A program made the position numbers and the translations under genes. This document shows, piece by piece, positions 27,338 to 36,418 of a DNA stretch of 64,000 nucleotides. Position 1 is the first letter of the stretch. Each line of letters begins with the position of its first letter. A model generated the notes under the pieces. The model did no database searches. It was not told the DNA's origin and saw only the letters and a list, made by a program, of their open reading frames with translations. Origin of the DNA: CAZSRX01 sp964609675 [NCBI: uncultured Bacteroidota bacterium] (GTDB lineage: Bacteria > CLD3 > SB21); assembly GCA_964609675.1 (NCBI GenBank), contig CAZSRX010000003.1, positions 61,547-125,546 on the forward strand. Direction: 5' to 3'.

Positions 27338-28003
27338 TCAGGAGAGGGTGTTGAGATGGTTCCAGTGGGTTTCATCAAAGGCGGCTAAAGAAGGGAGCAG
27401 GATATCGGCTATGGCGAATCGCGTGTCGGTCTGGTGTTCGGCATCCGGTACGGCCACTACCTTCATCCGCGCCGCTTTGGCGGCGATGACGCCGTTCAGC
27501 GAATCCTCCACGGCGAGGCACCGGAGCGGATCGGCGGACAGGCGCTCGGCGGCGGTCAGGTACACGACCGGGTGGGGTTTCCCGTAGCGCTCATGCTCAG
27601 CGGAATGAATGGCGTCAAAATATTTTCGTATTCCCAACGTATCCACTGCCGTATGGATCAGACAGAAAGCGGAGGAAGAAGCGACGGCCATTTTCAGCGA
27701 GCGCTTCCTGAAGAATTGTATCATCGCCGCCGCGCCGTGCATGAGTTCCCCGCGTTCGGCAATGCGCTGCCGAACGGTCTCTACGATTTCCTTTGCGACC
27801 GCGTCTTGCGTTAAACCGGTCCAGGGACGTTTGCGGTACCAGTACTCAACCGCTTCGTTGATTCGGATGCCCATGGTTTCCCGGCACATCGCGTCGGTCA
27901 TCGTAATGCCCACCTTCGCAAAAACTTTTTTTTCGGCTTCCCGCCAGAAGGGCTCTGAATCCAGAAGTACGCCGTCCATATCGAAAATCACCGCTTCAAT
28001 CAT
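27338..28003 (-). CDS. hxpB: HAD-family hexitol/sugar phosphatase (HxpB/YniC-like)
   Basis: A 221-residue haloacid-dehalogenase phosphatase with an alpha-helical cap. Motif I is FDMDGVLLDSE with nucleophile Asp8 and Asp10, motif II is AVASSSAF, and the lysine and motif III/IV are in YGKPHPVVYL and CLAVEDSLNGVIAAKAARM. The cap sequence (ETMGIRINEAVEYWYRKRPW) closely follows E. coli YniC/HxpB, which dephosphorylates 2-deoxyglucose-6-phosphate and hexitol phosphates. A beta-phosphoglucomutase is the main alternative, but the cap favours HxpB. It is the first gene of a minus-strand pair with the metallophosphoesterase. Confidence 0.8.
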   Translation of the reverse strand: MIEAVIFDMDGVLLDSEPFWREAEKKVFAKVGITMTDAMCRETMGIRINEAVEYWYRKRPWTGLTQDAVAKEIVETVRQRIAERGELMHGAAAMIQFFRKRSLKMAVASSSAFCLIHTAVDTLGIRKYFDAIHSAEHERYGKPHPVVYLTAAERLSADPLRCLAVEDSLNGVIAAKAARMKVVAVPDAEHQTDTRFAIADILLPSLAAFDETHWNHLNTLS

Positions 28004-28129
28004 ACCGCTGATCCCTTGCTTTTAGTAACACAAAAAAATAAAATGAAAATATAATACATAATCAATGTTTTTATCGGTGATGGACAATTTCAGTGACATT
28101 GCGGTGAACAATTATTATATTTTCCATAA

Positions 28130-30160
28130 ATGGGCATTGGGATAAGACATATTTTAGTGTTGGGTATGACCGTCCTGTCGTTTATGCCGCTGGCGGCCCA
28201 GTTTGAGGTTGATCTGAGTCCGCGGTACGGCGTCACCGGCGATGCGTTCCGGAACATTCGATCGGATTCGCTTGAACGCATAGCATCACGCCATCCGTCA
28301 TACGCTTATGTGATGCAGGAACTGGCTGAGCGGTTATTGGAGCAGAATACCGTTTACAGCCGCTATAAAGCCGAAGACTGCATACGCCGGGCGCTGAAGA
28401 TACAACCCGGAAATGCCGCATTTCGTTTTACTTTGGTTAAAGTACTCCTAGCAAGAGGTTTTTACCAACCGGCGGATAAAGAATGCGATAAACTGATCGA
28501 GCAGGGCCGGAAAGGCCAAGCCGTCAATGAAGCGTGGATGGCGCAGATTTATTTCTATAAAGGATGGATCGCGGAAAGGGAAGCGTTCCGTTATCGGAAT
28601 ATGAGAAGCACCTCCGGATCCATGGAAGAGGCGCTGGATCTGAACCTCAGCCGGTACAGCGAAAACGACTTCAGAAATGCATTGAATTATTACAAACAGG
28701 CGTTAACTCTGGCACCCGATCACTCCGATGCCCGACAGAGGATGGGCATGCTGTTGTTTGAAATTCGTAATTATCCAATGATGCTGGGTTTATTCCAAAG
28801 CGCCATTAGGTTGGAGCCATCCAACAAGAATAACTGGCTGTATGCGGGCCTGGCGGCATATCATCTGAAGCTGTTTGATCTGTGTAACAGATATTATCAG
28901 AAAGCGTTAAGCCTGCTCAATGAGGAGGAATATTATCTTCTCCAGAACATCGATTATATTGTGCCCGCCGGCGAATTTGAAATTTATAAAAATTATAAGA
29001 ACGACCAGAAGCAGTACGACGCGTTTGTTAAAAAATTCTGGAACAAGAGGGACCCGCTTTATTTAACCGGTTACAACGAACGGCAACTGGAACATTTTAA
29101 CCGGATGGCGTATGTCAGTCTCCGATTCAGTGTCCCACGGCAAGGCATTGAGGGCTGGCAAACCGAAAGAGGGATCATTTACATCCGTTATGGCAAACCC
29201 GCCGAATGGTTCCGTATCCAGCCTGATGAACGGACGCTGGGCGGCTGGGAAATATGGGTCTATTCCGATAATGTGTTCCGTTTCCGTGATGAATACGCCA
29301 CCGGTTATTTTCTGATGGATGACGAAACCGTTTCAACGGCAATATCCGCCTATAATACGCGGCCTGATGATTTTGTCAATCCGATGACTGCGGTTCCTGT
29401 CGATTCCCGGCTTTACCAGTTCCGCTCCCCACAGCGTTACACTCAATTGCTATGGGTTTATCATCTGGACCGTAAGCGCATTCCGGAAAAAAATGAAACG
29501 GATACCCTGAGCCGGGCAGGCTGTTTTGTGCTGAATTCCGGTTTCGAAATCCTCAATGAGCAAACGGTTAAATGGCCTGGCGAAATAAAACGAACGTCGG
29601 ATTTTATTCTGGGTTTTTTTTCGCTTGAAGCGTTGCCGAATACCCTGGAACGTTTGTCATATTCAATAGAGGTGTACTGGCCGTCAGCCGCCGCCTCAGC
29701 CGTCAGCCGGAAGGATTTTACGCTGAGAAATTTTTCAGGCGATACGTTGATGATCAGCGACGTGATCCTGTCAGAACCCATCGCTGGGTTTTCAAGGTCG
29801 GATCTGCTGCCATTGCGGGATTCAATCGTTACCGCGTCCAGCCTGTTGCTGTATTTTGAGGTGTATAATCTTTTTATCAATCCTGACGGTAAGGCGCTAT
29901 ATACCATCGAAACCCGCATACGTCCAAGAGACGGTGGTTATTTGTCTCATATCTGGAACCAAATCACCGGCAACTCGGGCGAGGAAATCCGGTCTTCCTT
30001 TAATGTTACTTGTCTGAAACGAGAGGATACTTATTTTCTGACCGTGGACCTTGGTAATGTAAAAAACGGAAATTACTGGCTGGATATACAGGTAACGGAT
30101 CAGCAAAGCAAACGTTCCGTTCTCACTCAATGCCCTATAGTCATCCGGATAACTAAATGA
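28130..30160 (+). CDS. GWxTD-domain protein with TPR repeats
   Basis: A 676-residue exported protein. The signal peptide ends near residue 23 (FMPLAAQ). Residues about 40-280 hold tetratricopeptide-like helical repeats (ALKIQPGNAAFRFTLVKVLLARG, NYYKQALTLAPDHSDARQRMGMLLFE). A GWxTD domain follows at about residues 290-420, with the diagnostic GWQTERGIIYIRYGKPAEW. The C-terminal 250 residues are probably beta-rich. GWxTD proteins occur mainly in FCB-group and Acidobacteria genomes; their function is unknown. It heads a four-gene plus-strand envelope operon: the next gene begins directly after its stop codon. Confidence 0.85.
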   Translation: MGIGIRHILVLGMTVLSFMPLAAQFEVDLSPRYGVTGDAFRNIRSDSLERIASRHPSYAYVMQELAERLLEQNTVYSRYKAEDCIRRALKIQPGNAAFRFTLVKVLLARGFYQPADKECDKLIEQGRKGQAVNEAWMAQIYFYKGWIAEREAFRYRNMRSTSGSMEEALDLNLSRYSENDFRNALNYYKQALTLAPDHSDARQRMGMLLFEIRNYPMMLGLFQSAIRLEPSNKNNWLYAGLAAYHLKLFDLCNRYYQKALSLLNEEEYYLLQNIDYIVPAGEFEIYKNYKNDQKQYDAFVKKFWNKRDPLYLTGYNERQLEHFNRMAYVSLRFSVPRQGIEGWQTERGIIYIRYGKPAEWFRIQPDERTLGGWEIWVYSDNVFRFRDEYATGYFLMDDETVSTAISAYNTRPDDFVNPMTAVPVDSRLYQFRSPQRYTQLLWVYHLDRKRIPEKNETDTLSRAGCFVLNSGFEILNEQTVKWPGEIKRTSDFILGFFSLEALPNTLERLSYSIEVYWPSAAASAVSRKDFTLRNFSGDTLMISDVILSEPIAGFSRSDLLPLRDSIVTASSLLLYFEVYNLFINPDGKALYTIETRIRPRDGGYLSHIWNQITGNSGEEIRSSFNVTCLKREDTYFLTVDLGNVKNGNYWLDIQVTDQQSKRSVLTQCPIVIRITK

Positions 30161-31411
30161 ATGTTTACGGTTGATTCATTTATGGCTTTTAACTATACTT
30201 TATTCATGTTGTTTAATAATAAACGAATAACCCTGCCGGTATCCGGAATTACCTTTATCGTTAAATTATTTCTGTTAACGGGATTCTATTCTTTTCTATC
30301 CGGCTGCGCCACTACGGGCAGTATCGACATCTCTGATTTTTTCCGAAAAGGCAAGAATCCGAATTGGTCTGCGGCTGGCGGCGGAATAACCCGGGATAAT
30401 TTCCGTGAGCATACGATGCAGTTTCCCCTCCAAACCGCATGGATGTATAAAGCCACCACGGCCGTACATGATATGATTACCGTCAGCGACAGTCTGGTGT
30501 ATTTCGGCGCGATGGACGGAAAAATATTTGTCGTGGACCTGCGGAATGGTAAGATTCGCGGAACGATGAAATTCAGCCACCCGGCTATGGGCGGCATCAC
30601 CGTCGAGCATCACAACATGTTTCTCGGATTGAGCAGCGGGAAAAGTACTTTTTACAGTTATAATGTCTATGAACGCAAATACAATTTCATCCGGAATCTC
30701 GGCGCGATTGAGTCAAATCCTCTTTATTATGACGACTATCTTTATATAACCACGCAGAAGGGAATGCTGTATTGTCTGAATGCCAAAGACGGCAATATCG
30801 AATGGAGCCGGGATTTACAGGCGTCCTGCCAGTCATCCCCGGCACTGCTGACCAACACCGTATATACTGTCAGCGACAAAGGCGTGATAACGGCGTTGAA
30901 CCGGTTTCGCGGTTATGTGCTCTGGACGCTGGATTTACGCCAGCCGGTTCTGGCGGGGCCGGCTGTGGATAAAAACGCACTCTATCTAGCCGCGATGCCG
31001 GGTACGCTCTACGCCATAGATCCTGAAAAAGGTTCCATCATCTGGAAACAGGCGGTCAGCGATCCCACGCCGGGTTATTTATACTCCACACCGGCTGTCG
31101 GTACCCACAGGATCTTTGTGGGTTCCACGAACGGCTATTTGTACGCCCTGGACAAAGCCAGTGGCCAACCGGTGTGGAAATTCAAAACCAACGCCGTCAT
31201 CAGCGCTTCGCCGGTAGCTACCCCGGATTATGTGTTTGTCGGATCGCAGGATACATATTTTTATGCCATCGATATCCGAAGCGGCGAATGCGTCTGGAGC
31301 TACAAAACCAGCGGGCGTATTAAAACCAGTCCTGCCCTCTACGGCGACTATATTCTTATCGCCGCTGAAAATAAAAACGTGTATGCGTTTAAATCCGCCG
31401 GTGTGAAATGA
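30161..31411 (+). CDS. PQQ-like beta-propeller lipoprotein (BamB-like)
   Basis: A protein of up to 416 residues built from PQQ/BamB-type propeller repeats (VYFGAMDGKIFVVDLRNGKI, LYALDKASGQPVWKFKTNA, YFYAIDIRSGECVWSYKTSG). The N-terminus has a hydrophobic segment ending in a lipobox, FLSGC, with Cys at residue 49 from the first ATG. The ATG at 30206 would give a more normal 33-residue lipoprotein signal, so the true start is uncertain. The gene abuts the GWxTD gene and overlaps the next by 4 bases, so tight translational coupling is likely. A role in outer-membrane assembly, as for BamB, is possible but unproven. Confidence 0.8.
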   Translation: MFTVDSFMAFNYTLFMLFNNKRITLPVSGITFIVKLFLLTGFYSFLSGCATTGSIDISDFFRKGKNPNWSAAGGGITRDNFREHTMQFPLQTAWMYKATTAVHDMITVSDSLVYFGAMDGKIFVVDLRNGKIRGTMKFSHPAMGGITVEHHNMFLGLSSGKSTFYSYNVYERKYNFIRNLGAIESNPLYYDDYLYITTQKGMLYCLNAKDGNIEWSRDLQASCQSSPALLTNTVYTVSDKGVITALNRFRGYVLWTLDLRQPVLAGPAVDKNALYLAAMPGTLYAIDPEKGSIIWKQAVSDPTPGYLYSTPAVGTHRIFVGSTNGYLYALDKASGQPVWKFKTNAVISASPVATPDYVFVGSQDTYFYAIDIRSGECVWSYKTSGRIKTSPALYGDYILIAAENKNVYAFKSAGVK

Positions 31412-32211
31412 ACAAAATGTTGTTACGGGGAATAAGTTTGCTTTTTTTAATACCCTTAGCCGGTCACATGGTTGCTCAGGAAATGCCCGGTTTAGGCCGT
31501 ATCACATTTACAAGCCCTTCCGAACGCCTCGCTGTTACGATTAATGACACCGTTTTTATAGTCCAGCAACCCTTTGTTTATCAGCGGCCGCAGGGAATAT
31601 ACACCATTCGCGTGACCGACGCCATGGATTATCATGCGGTGGAGTGGGATACGGCCATAACGCTTATAGCCGGTGAGGATATACGGCTGATTTATCGGCA
31701 AAAGCATAGAATACGCTTTCGCTCAAATCCTTACGGCGCCGAAGTGCGGGCTGGCGGCGTCCTGCTCGGTTATACGCCGTTTACTTATGCGTGGATTAAA
31801 ACGGAAAACGAATCGGTTCTATTTTCCAAAAAGGGATATAAGGATAAGCAGGTGTTTGTTACGGACTCCGCCATACAAATTAACGCAGAACTGGAGCCCT
31901 TGCGCAAGCCATCCGCTTCGGTGTTTACAACTTCCGCCCACCGCTCCAACTTCAGGGAGGCAAACCGAACGCCGCTGTGGGTGTCTATGGCTTTATGTGT
32001 GGCAGCCGGATCGGCCACCGCCTATTATAAAAACCGCGCGGATAAATACTTTGAAAAAGCCAAAACAGCCGCTTATTACGGCGATGAGGAAGCCATTGAT
32101 TATTACCGCGCGAAAACCCGACGCTATGATCGGCGCGCGTTGTACGGCTATATCAGCATGGGTGTAACATTCACGGCATCAATGTATTTTCTTTTTTCCA
32201 TAAAGGACTGA
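31408..32211 (+). CDS. PEGA-domain membrane protein
   Basis: A 267-residue protein with a signal peptide (ending GHMVAQ) and a PEGA domain around residues 100-165 (RFRSNPYGAEVRAGGVLLGYTPFTYAW, then FSKKGYKDKQVFV). Two hydrophobic segments lie near the C-terminus (PLWVSMALCVAAGSATAYY and LYGYISMGVTFTASMYFLF) with a charged helix between. PEGA domains are thought to bind in S-layers or the envelope; the function is not known. The start overlaps the stop of the propeller gene (ATGA). Confidence 0.8.
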   Translation: MNKMLLRGISLLFLIPLAGHMVAQEMPGLGRITFTSPSERLAVTINDTVFIVQQPFVYQRPQGIYTIRVTDAMDYHAVEWDTAITLIAGEDIRLIYRQKHRIRFRSNPYGAEVRAGGVLLGYTPFTYAWIKTENESVLFSKKGYKDKQVFVTDSAIQINAELEPLRKPSASVFTTSAHRSNFREANRTPLWVSMALCVAAGSATAYYKNRADKYFEKAKTAAYYGDEEAIDYYRAKTRRYDRRALYGYISMGVTFTASMYFLFSIKD

Positions 32212-32230
32212 ATTAACCGGGAGTAAAGGC

Positions 32231-33202
32231 ATGATAACCGGCCGCTTAGTCCGGGTTTTACTTATCGCTTGTGTACTCACCGTTGCCGCATGTAAGGATG
32301 AGGGTCATAGAGATTACAGGGAAGCGATGAGAGCGTTTGTCGCCGCGATTGGCAGTTATGCCCGAAGTTATGATGCCCATTTCATATTAATCCCTCAAAA
32401 CGGGCAAGAGTTGATTACCAGCCGCGGAGAAGCCGGGGATACTCTGGCCGCAAATTATTTGCAGGCTATCGACGGGCTGGGGCGCGAAGACCTTTTCTAC
32501 GGTTATCATCGTGATGACGAACGTACGCCGCCGGGCGAACAGGGCTATATCACCGCTTTTCTTGATCGCGCGTTAGCCTGCGGAAAAACAATTCTGGTGA
32601 CCGATTACTGCTATACACCCGCAAAAATAGATTCATCCTATTATTATAACGCGGCAAGAAATTATATATCCTTTGCCGCCAGCCGTCGCGAACTCGATCA
32701 GATACCCCGATATCCCGCCGTGCCTTACCAGTCCAATCCCGATGCCGTGACGCGCCTGCCGGATGTAAAAAATTTTTTATACCTTATTAATCCATCCGGT
32801 TTTGCTTCAAAAGCTTCCTATCTGGCGGCGCTTGACAGCACGAATTACGACCTGCTGATTGTGGATCTCTTTTTCAACGACAGCGCTTTGACGATATCGG
32901 ATGTGCAGGCGCTTAAAACCAAGCCGGGAGGAGCTTCACGGTTAGTCGTTGCTTACATGAGCATCGGCGAGGCGGAAAATTACCGGTATTACTGGAAACC
33001 CTCATGGAATACGCATCCGCCTTCATGGCTGGCGGCAGCCAATCCCGACTGGCCGGGTAATTACAAAGTCCGTTACTGGGACAGCGACTGGCAGGCCATT
33101 CTATACGGCAACGACGCTTCCTACACGAAAAAAATACTGGATGCCGGTTTTGACGGCGTGTATCTGGATATTATTGATGCGTTTGAGTATTTCGAGCAAT
33201 AA
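32231..33202 (+). CDS. GH114-like (TM1410-type) lipoprotein glycosidase
   Basis: A 323-residue lipoprotein: the signal ends in the lipobox TVAAC, with Cys21 as the modified residue. The domain is a TIM-barrel of the glycoside hydrolase 114/TM1410 family. Visible blocks are NYDLLIVDLFFNDSAL, VVAYMSIGEAENYRYYW, WPGNYKVRYWDSDWQAI and GFDGVYLDIIDAFEYF. Studied relatives cut alpha-1,4-polygalactosamine. The Asp and Glu residues expected in the active site (DLFF, GEAE, YLDIID) are present. It is the last gene of the GWxTD operon and could trim an exopolysaccharide, perhaps the one made by the cluster that follows on the other strand. Confidence 0.8.
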   Translation: MITGRLVRVLLIACVLTVAACKDEGHRDYREAMRAFVAAIGSYARSYDAHFILIPQNGQELITSRGEAGDTLAANYLQAIDGLGREDLFYGYHRDDERTPPGEQGYITAFLDRALACGKTILVTDYCYTPAKIDSSYYYNAARNYISFAASRRELDQIPRYPAVPYQSNPDAVTRLPDVKNFLYLINPSGFASKASYLAALDSTNYDLLIVDLFFNDSALTISDVQALKTKPGGASRLVVAYMSIGEAENYRYYWKPSWNTHPPSWLAAANPDWPGNYKVRYWDSDWQAILYGNDASYTKKILDAGFDGVYLDIIDAFEYFEQ

Positions 33203-33205
33203 ATT

Positions 33206-34306
33206 TTAACATTCAAAAATCCCGGATGAAATTATCCGGTCGAATACCTGTTCGACCGTAACGGAGCGGATATCCGTTCCGTTGCGGATCACATGATGAC
33301 CCTTGCCGTATGGTCCGATATGCCGGTCATTGGTAGGCCCAAAAATTGCAAAAACGGGTACATTTACGGCCGTAGCCAGGTGCATGATTCCCGAATCGTT
33401 GGAGATGAGTAATTTGCAAAACGATAAAGCGCACGCCGTTTCCAGCAGATTCATCTTTCCTGCCACATTGAACGGTTTTACCGTGAGACCATTTTCAATT
33501 TGCTGTAAGGCAACGGTTTCATCGCTGCTGCCCACCAGAAGAATCTGAAGCGCATGGCGGCTCTGTAATTGATTGAGTAAACTCATATAATTCTCCGGTG
33601 GCCAGCGTTTATAATGCGCTTTAGGATTACAACCCGGATGTACGGCAACCAAAGGCAAATGGGAATGATATCCCGATTCCGATAATAGTTTTTTTACCGA
33701 TAATAACGATTCCTCCGGTAATGGTAAAAGCGGAAATTCAACAGGAAAATCCGAATTAACATGGATGGTTTTCATCAAATCCAGATTGCAATCCAATCGA
33801 TGGCGGTTTTCGGGTATCGGTTCGAGATGGTCGAAGAGAAAATCAAAATTACGGACGCCCCGATGCGGAGAAACATGCTTGATCCGGAGCGGTATACCCG
33901 AAAGAAAAGGAAGCAGCATCATCCGGATCGTATTGCTGGGTATAGCGCCGATATAAAGAGTAAATTTTTCTTTTCGGATAATTTTTACGAACCGTAAATA
34001 TTTTATGAATGATCGGTTTTCATCCTCGCAATATATTTGCCTGACAAAAGAAAGCGTTTTAAAAAGGGGCTGCGTGGGACGGTTCGCGATAACAGACACA
34101 GCGGCGTCAGGAAAATGGTCATGAAGCGCTTTCAATAAAGGGATGGCCATAACGGCATCACCGATGCCGGAAGAAATGTTTATTAAAATTTTCTGGCCTG
34201 CAAACCGATTATCTGCGATGGCATGTTTTCGGCGGTTGATTATTGAAAGTATTTTGACCATCAGCCAGAAAATCAGGCGCGGAATATATGTTAAGAACTC
34301 TGTCAA
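33206..34306 (-). CDS. Glycosyltransferase family 9 (heptosyltransferase-like)
   Basis: A 366-residue GT9 enzyme of the ADP-heptose:LPS heptosyltransferase family. ILINISSGIGDAVMAIPLLKAL near residue 45 and the C-terminal KLLISNDSGIMHLATAVNVPVFAIFGPTNDRHIGPYG are the N- and C-domain signatures. The start is a TTG with a weak AGG upstream; an ATG at 34261 would shorten it by 15 residues, all within a hydrophobic N-terminal stretch. It is the last gene of the polysaccharide cluster, 5 bases after the aminotransferase gene. The donor sugar is not evident. Confidence 0.85.
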   Translation of the reverse strand: MTEFLTYIPRLIFWLMVKILSIINRRKHAIADNRFAGQKILINISSGIGDAVMAIPLLKALHDHFPDAAVSVIANRPTQPLFKTLSFVRQIYCEDENRSFIKYLRFVKIIRKEKFTLYIGAIPSNTIRMMLLPFLSGIPLRIKHVSPHRGVRNFDFLFDHLEPIPENRHRLDCNLDLMKTIHVNSDFPVEFPLLPLPEESLLSVKKLLSESGYHSHLPLVAVHPGCNPKAHYKRWPPENYMSLLNQLQSRHALQILLVGSSDETVALQQIENGLTVKPFNVAGKMNLLETACALSFCKLLISNDSGIMHLATAVNVPVFAIFGPTNDRHIGPYGKGHHVIRNGTDIRSVTVEQVFDRIISSGIFEC

Positions 34307-34311
34307 CGCGG

Positions 34312-35427
34312 TTATGACCTGCTGTGTAGGGAATAAAATTCTATGATTTTTTGACTAATGTATGAAACCGTTTCTTCCGGCAGTTCCGGATACATCGGAA
34401 GCGCGAGCACTTCATGACAGGCACGTTCCGCTTCGGGAAAATCACCGGGTTTGTGGCCGAACGCGGCATTGGACTTCTGCAAATGCAATGGTATCGGATA
34501 ATAAATATTGGTCTGGATTCCCTGTTGATCGAGATACGCCTGCAGGTCGTCGCGGTTTTTCGCACGAACCACATAGACATGATAATTGGTCCGGTAGCCT
34601 TCAGGCTCCGCCGGAATCGTGATAAATTCAGGCGGCAGTTTATGCTTATATAAGTCCGCCAGAACGCGCCGCTTCTGATTCCATGCGTCCAGATGTTTCA
34701 ATTTCAGCGTCAGGAAAGCCGCCTGCAGTTCATCCAACCGGGAATTGACGCCATGGATAACCGTTTTGTACAGTGATTCCTGGCCGTAATTGCGGAGCAG
34801 TTTTAGTTTGTGATATAATGAATCGTCATCGGTGACAAGCGCGCCGGCGTCTCCGATTGCTCCCAGATTCTTAGTAGGATAAAAACTGTAACAGCCCATC
34901 GCGCTAAATTGCCCGGATTTCTTACCGTGATATAAACTGCCGTGGGACTGCGCGGCGTCTTCAATGACCGGAATTCGGTACCGGCGCGCAATTTCATTAA
35001 TACGGTTCATATCGGCCATGAGTCCGAACAAATGAACGGGCATAATCGCTTTGGTTGCCGGCGTGATGGCGGATGCAATGTGATCAGGATTGATATTATA
35101 CGTGGCCGGTTCGATGTCTACAAATTTCGGTTTGGCGCCGGTCATCAGCACGGCGGACAGCGTCGGAATGGCCGTAAATGCAGGAATGATGACTTCGTCC
35201 CCTTGGCCGACTTCCAGCGCCAAAAGCGCAAGATAAATGGCTTCCGTTCCGGACGCGACGCCGACACAATACTTTACGCCGCAATATTCCGCGAAACGCT
35301 TTTCAAATTCCACGAGCCGTTCGCTTAATATATACCGGCCGCAGGAAACGACCTGTTTTGTGATTTCCAGAATTTCATCCATTAACGGTAAATTTTCTTT
35401 GGTCAGGTCACATCGCCAGATTTTCAC
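34312..35427 (-). CDS. DegT/DnrJ/EryC1/StrS-family sugar aminotransferase
   Basis: A PLP-dependent enzyme of 371 residues that adds an amino group to a keto-sugar nucleotide. Visible are GVASGTEAIYLALLAL, VIIPAFTAIPTLSAVLMTGAKP, PVHLFGLMADM, VIEDAAQSHGS and the PLP-lysine segment CYSFYPTKNLGAIGDAGALVT. I choose the GTG at 35427 because AAGGAG lies 5 bases upstream; a GTG two codons earlier overlaps that ribosome-binding site. The short gaps to the epimerase gene (9 bases) and the GT9 gene show one operon. It likely makes an amino-deoxy sugar for the polymer. Confidence 0.88.
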   Translation of the reverse strand: MKIWRCDLTKENLPLMDEILEITKQVVSCGRYILSERLVEFEKRFAEYCGVKYCVGVASGTEAIYLALLALEVGQGDEVIIPAFTAIPTLSAVLMTGAKPKFVDIEPATYNINPDHIASAITPATKAIMPVHLFGLMADMNRINEIARRYRIPVIEDAAQSHGSLYHGKKSGQFSAMGCYSFYPTKNLGAIGDAGALVTDDDSLYHKLKLLRNYGQESLYKTVIHGVNSRLDELQAAFLTLKLKHLDAWNQKRRVLADLYKHKLPPEFITIPAEPEGYRTNYHVYVVRAKNRDDLQAYLDQQGIQTNIYYPIPLHLQKSNAAFGHKPGDFPEAERACHEVLALPMYPELPEETVSYISQKIIEFYSLHSRS

Positions 35428-35436
35428 GGTCACTCC

Positions 35437-36417
35437 TTATAAATAAAATTCTCTGTTATTTTTATAAAACGCAATCGTCTGCCGCAGGGCTTCGTTTAAA
35501 TTCAGTTTTGGCGTCCAATGATATTCTTGAACGGCCAGCGTATTATCTAAGATCACATCACCCACTTGTATGCTTTTTAAATGCTCCGGCAGAGCTTTGA
35601 AATCAACCGACGCGTCCGGTACCGTATTTTGTATGGCTTTGGCAAATTGCAGAATAGAGATACCAATTCCGCCAAGATTGACCACGCGGAACGGTTCTTG
35701 ATGTTTTTCAGCAATCAGCGCAAGCCCTTCAATCAGATTGTCAACAAATAAGGTGTCGCGCAGGGTTTCGCCGGTGCCGTAGATTTCCATCGGATGGCCC
35801 GTAAGGGCTGATTTCAATAATTCGCCGAAGAGCCCGATATCCGTACCGCGGAGACGCATTTTAGGGCCAAAGGTGTTGGAGAACCGCACGCAGCAAACGG
35901 ATATTCGTTCATGGCCGGATAAGCGGTAATAATGTTCAGCCAGAAGTGTGTGCAGACTGTAGAAATCACGCGGCTGGGTCTGAGCGGTCTCTTTAGTAGG
36001 GTGAGCGCCTGCGGCGCCGTATACACTCCGGGTACTGGTGAAAATGATTTTCAGCGGTCGGTTAAGACTCCGGCAATAGCGGATAAAATTAAGATGAACA
36101 GCGGCGTTTCGCTGATAGTCAAGAAACGGATTCTGCATGCTTTCTTTATGGGCGTTAAGGGAAGCAAGATTAAAAATCAGGTCCATATCGGCGATTATTT
36201 CTCCCCACGATTCGATATCATGCAGATTTTTTCGGATAATCGGAATATTTTTTGATTGGATTACAGACAGATTTTTTTCATTGGCGCCGCTGTTTTCGAT
36301 GAAGGCATCGACAATGACTAATTTTTTTGTGCTTTCGGATAAAAAGTCGGCCAGATGACTGCCGATAAAACCGGCGCCGCCGATAATGAGCGTTTTCTTG
36401 TTTTTAAAAGCGTTCAT
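35437..36417 (-). CDS. NAD-dependent sugar epimerase/dehydratase (extended SDR)
   Basis: A 326-residue extended short-chain dehydrogenase. The Rossmann glycine motif is GGAGFIGSHLADFL. The active site is STRSVYGAAG with the SDR Tyr-Lys replaced in part: the second block reads FYSLHTLLAEHYY, where the usual YxxxK becomes YSLHT, so the catalytic lysine is not obvious and activity may differ. The start at 36417 follows the stop of the glycosyltransferase gene by one base; an in-frame codon further upstream would overlap that gene. It belongs to the exopolysaccharide operon and probably modifies a nucleotide sugar. Confidence 0.82.
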   Translation of the reverse strand: MNAFKNKKTLIIGGAGFIGSHLADFLSESTKKLVIVDAFIENSGANEKNLSVIQSKNIPIIRKNLHDIESWGEIIADMDLIFNLASLNAHKESMQNPFLDYQRNAAVHLNFIRYCRSLNRPLKIIFTSTRSVYGAAGAHPTKETAQTQPRDFYSLHTLLAEHYYRLSGHERISVCCVRFSNTFGPKMRLRGTDIGLFGELLKSALTGHPMEIYGTGETLRDTLFVDNLIEGLALIAEKHQEPFRVVNLGGIGISILQFAKAIQNTVPDASVDFKALPEHLKSIQVGDVILDNTLAVQEYHWTPKLNLNEALRQTIAFYKNNREFYL

Positions 36418-36418
36418 T

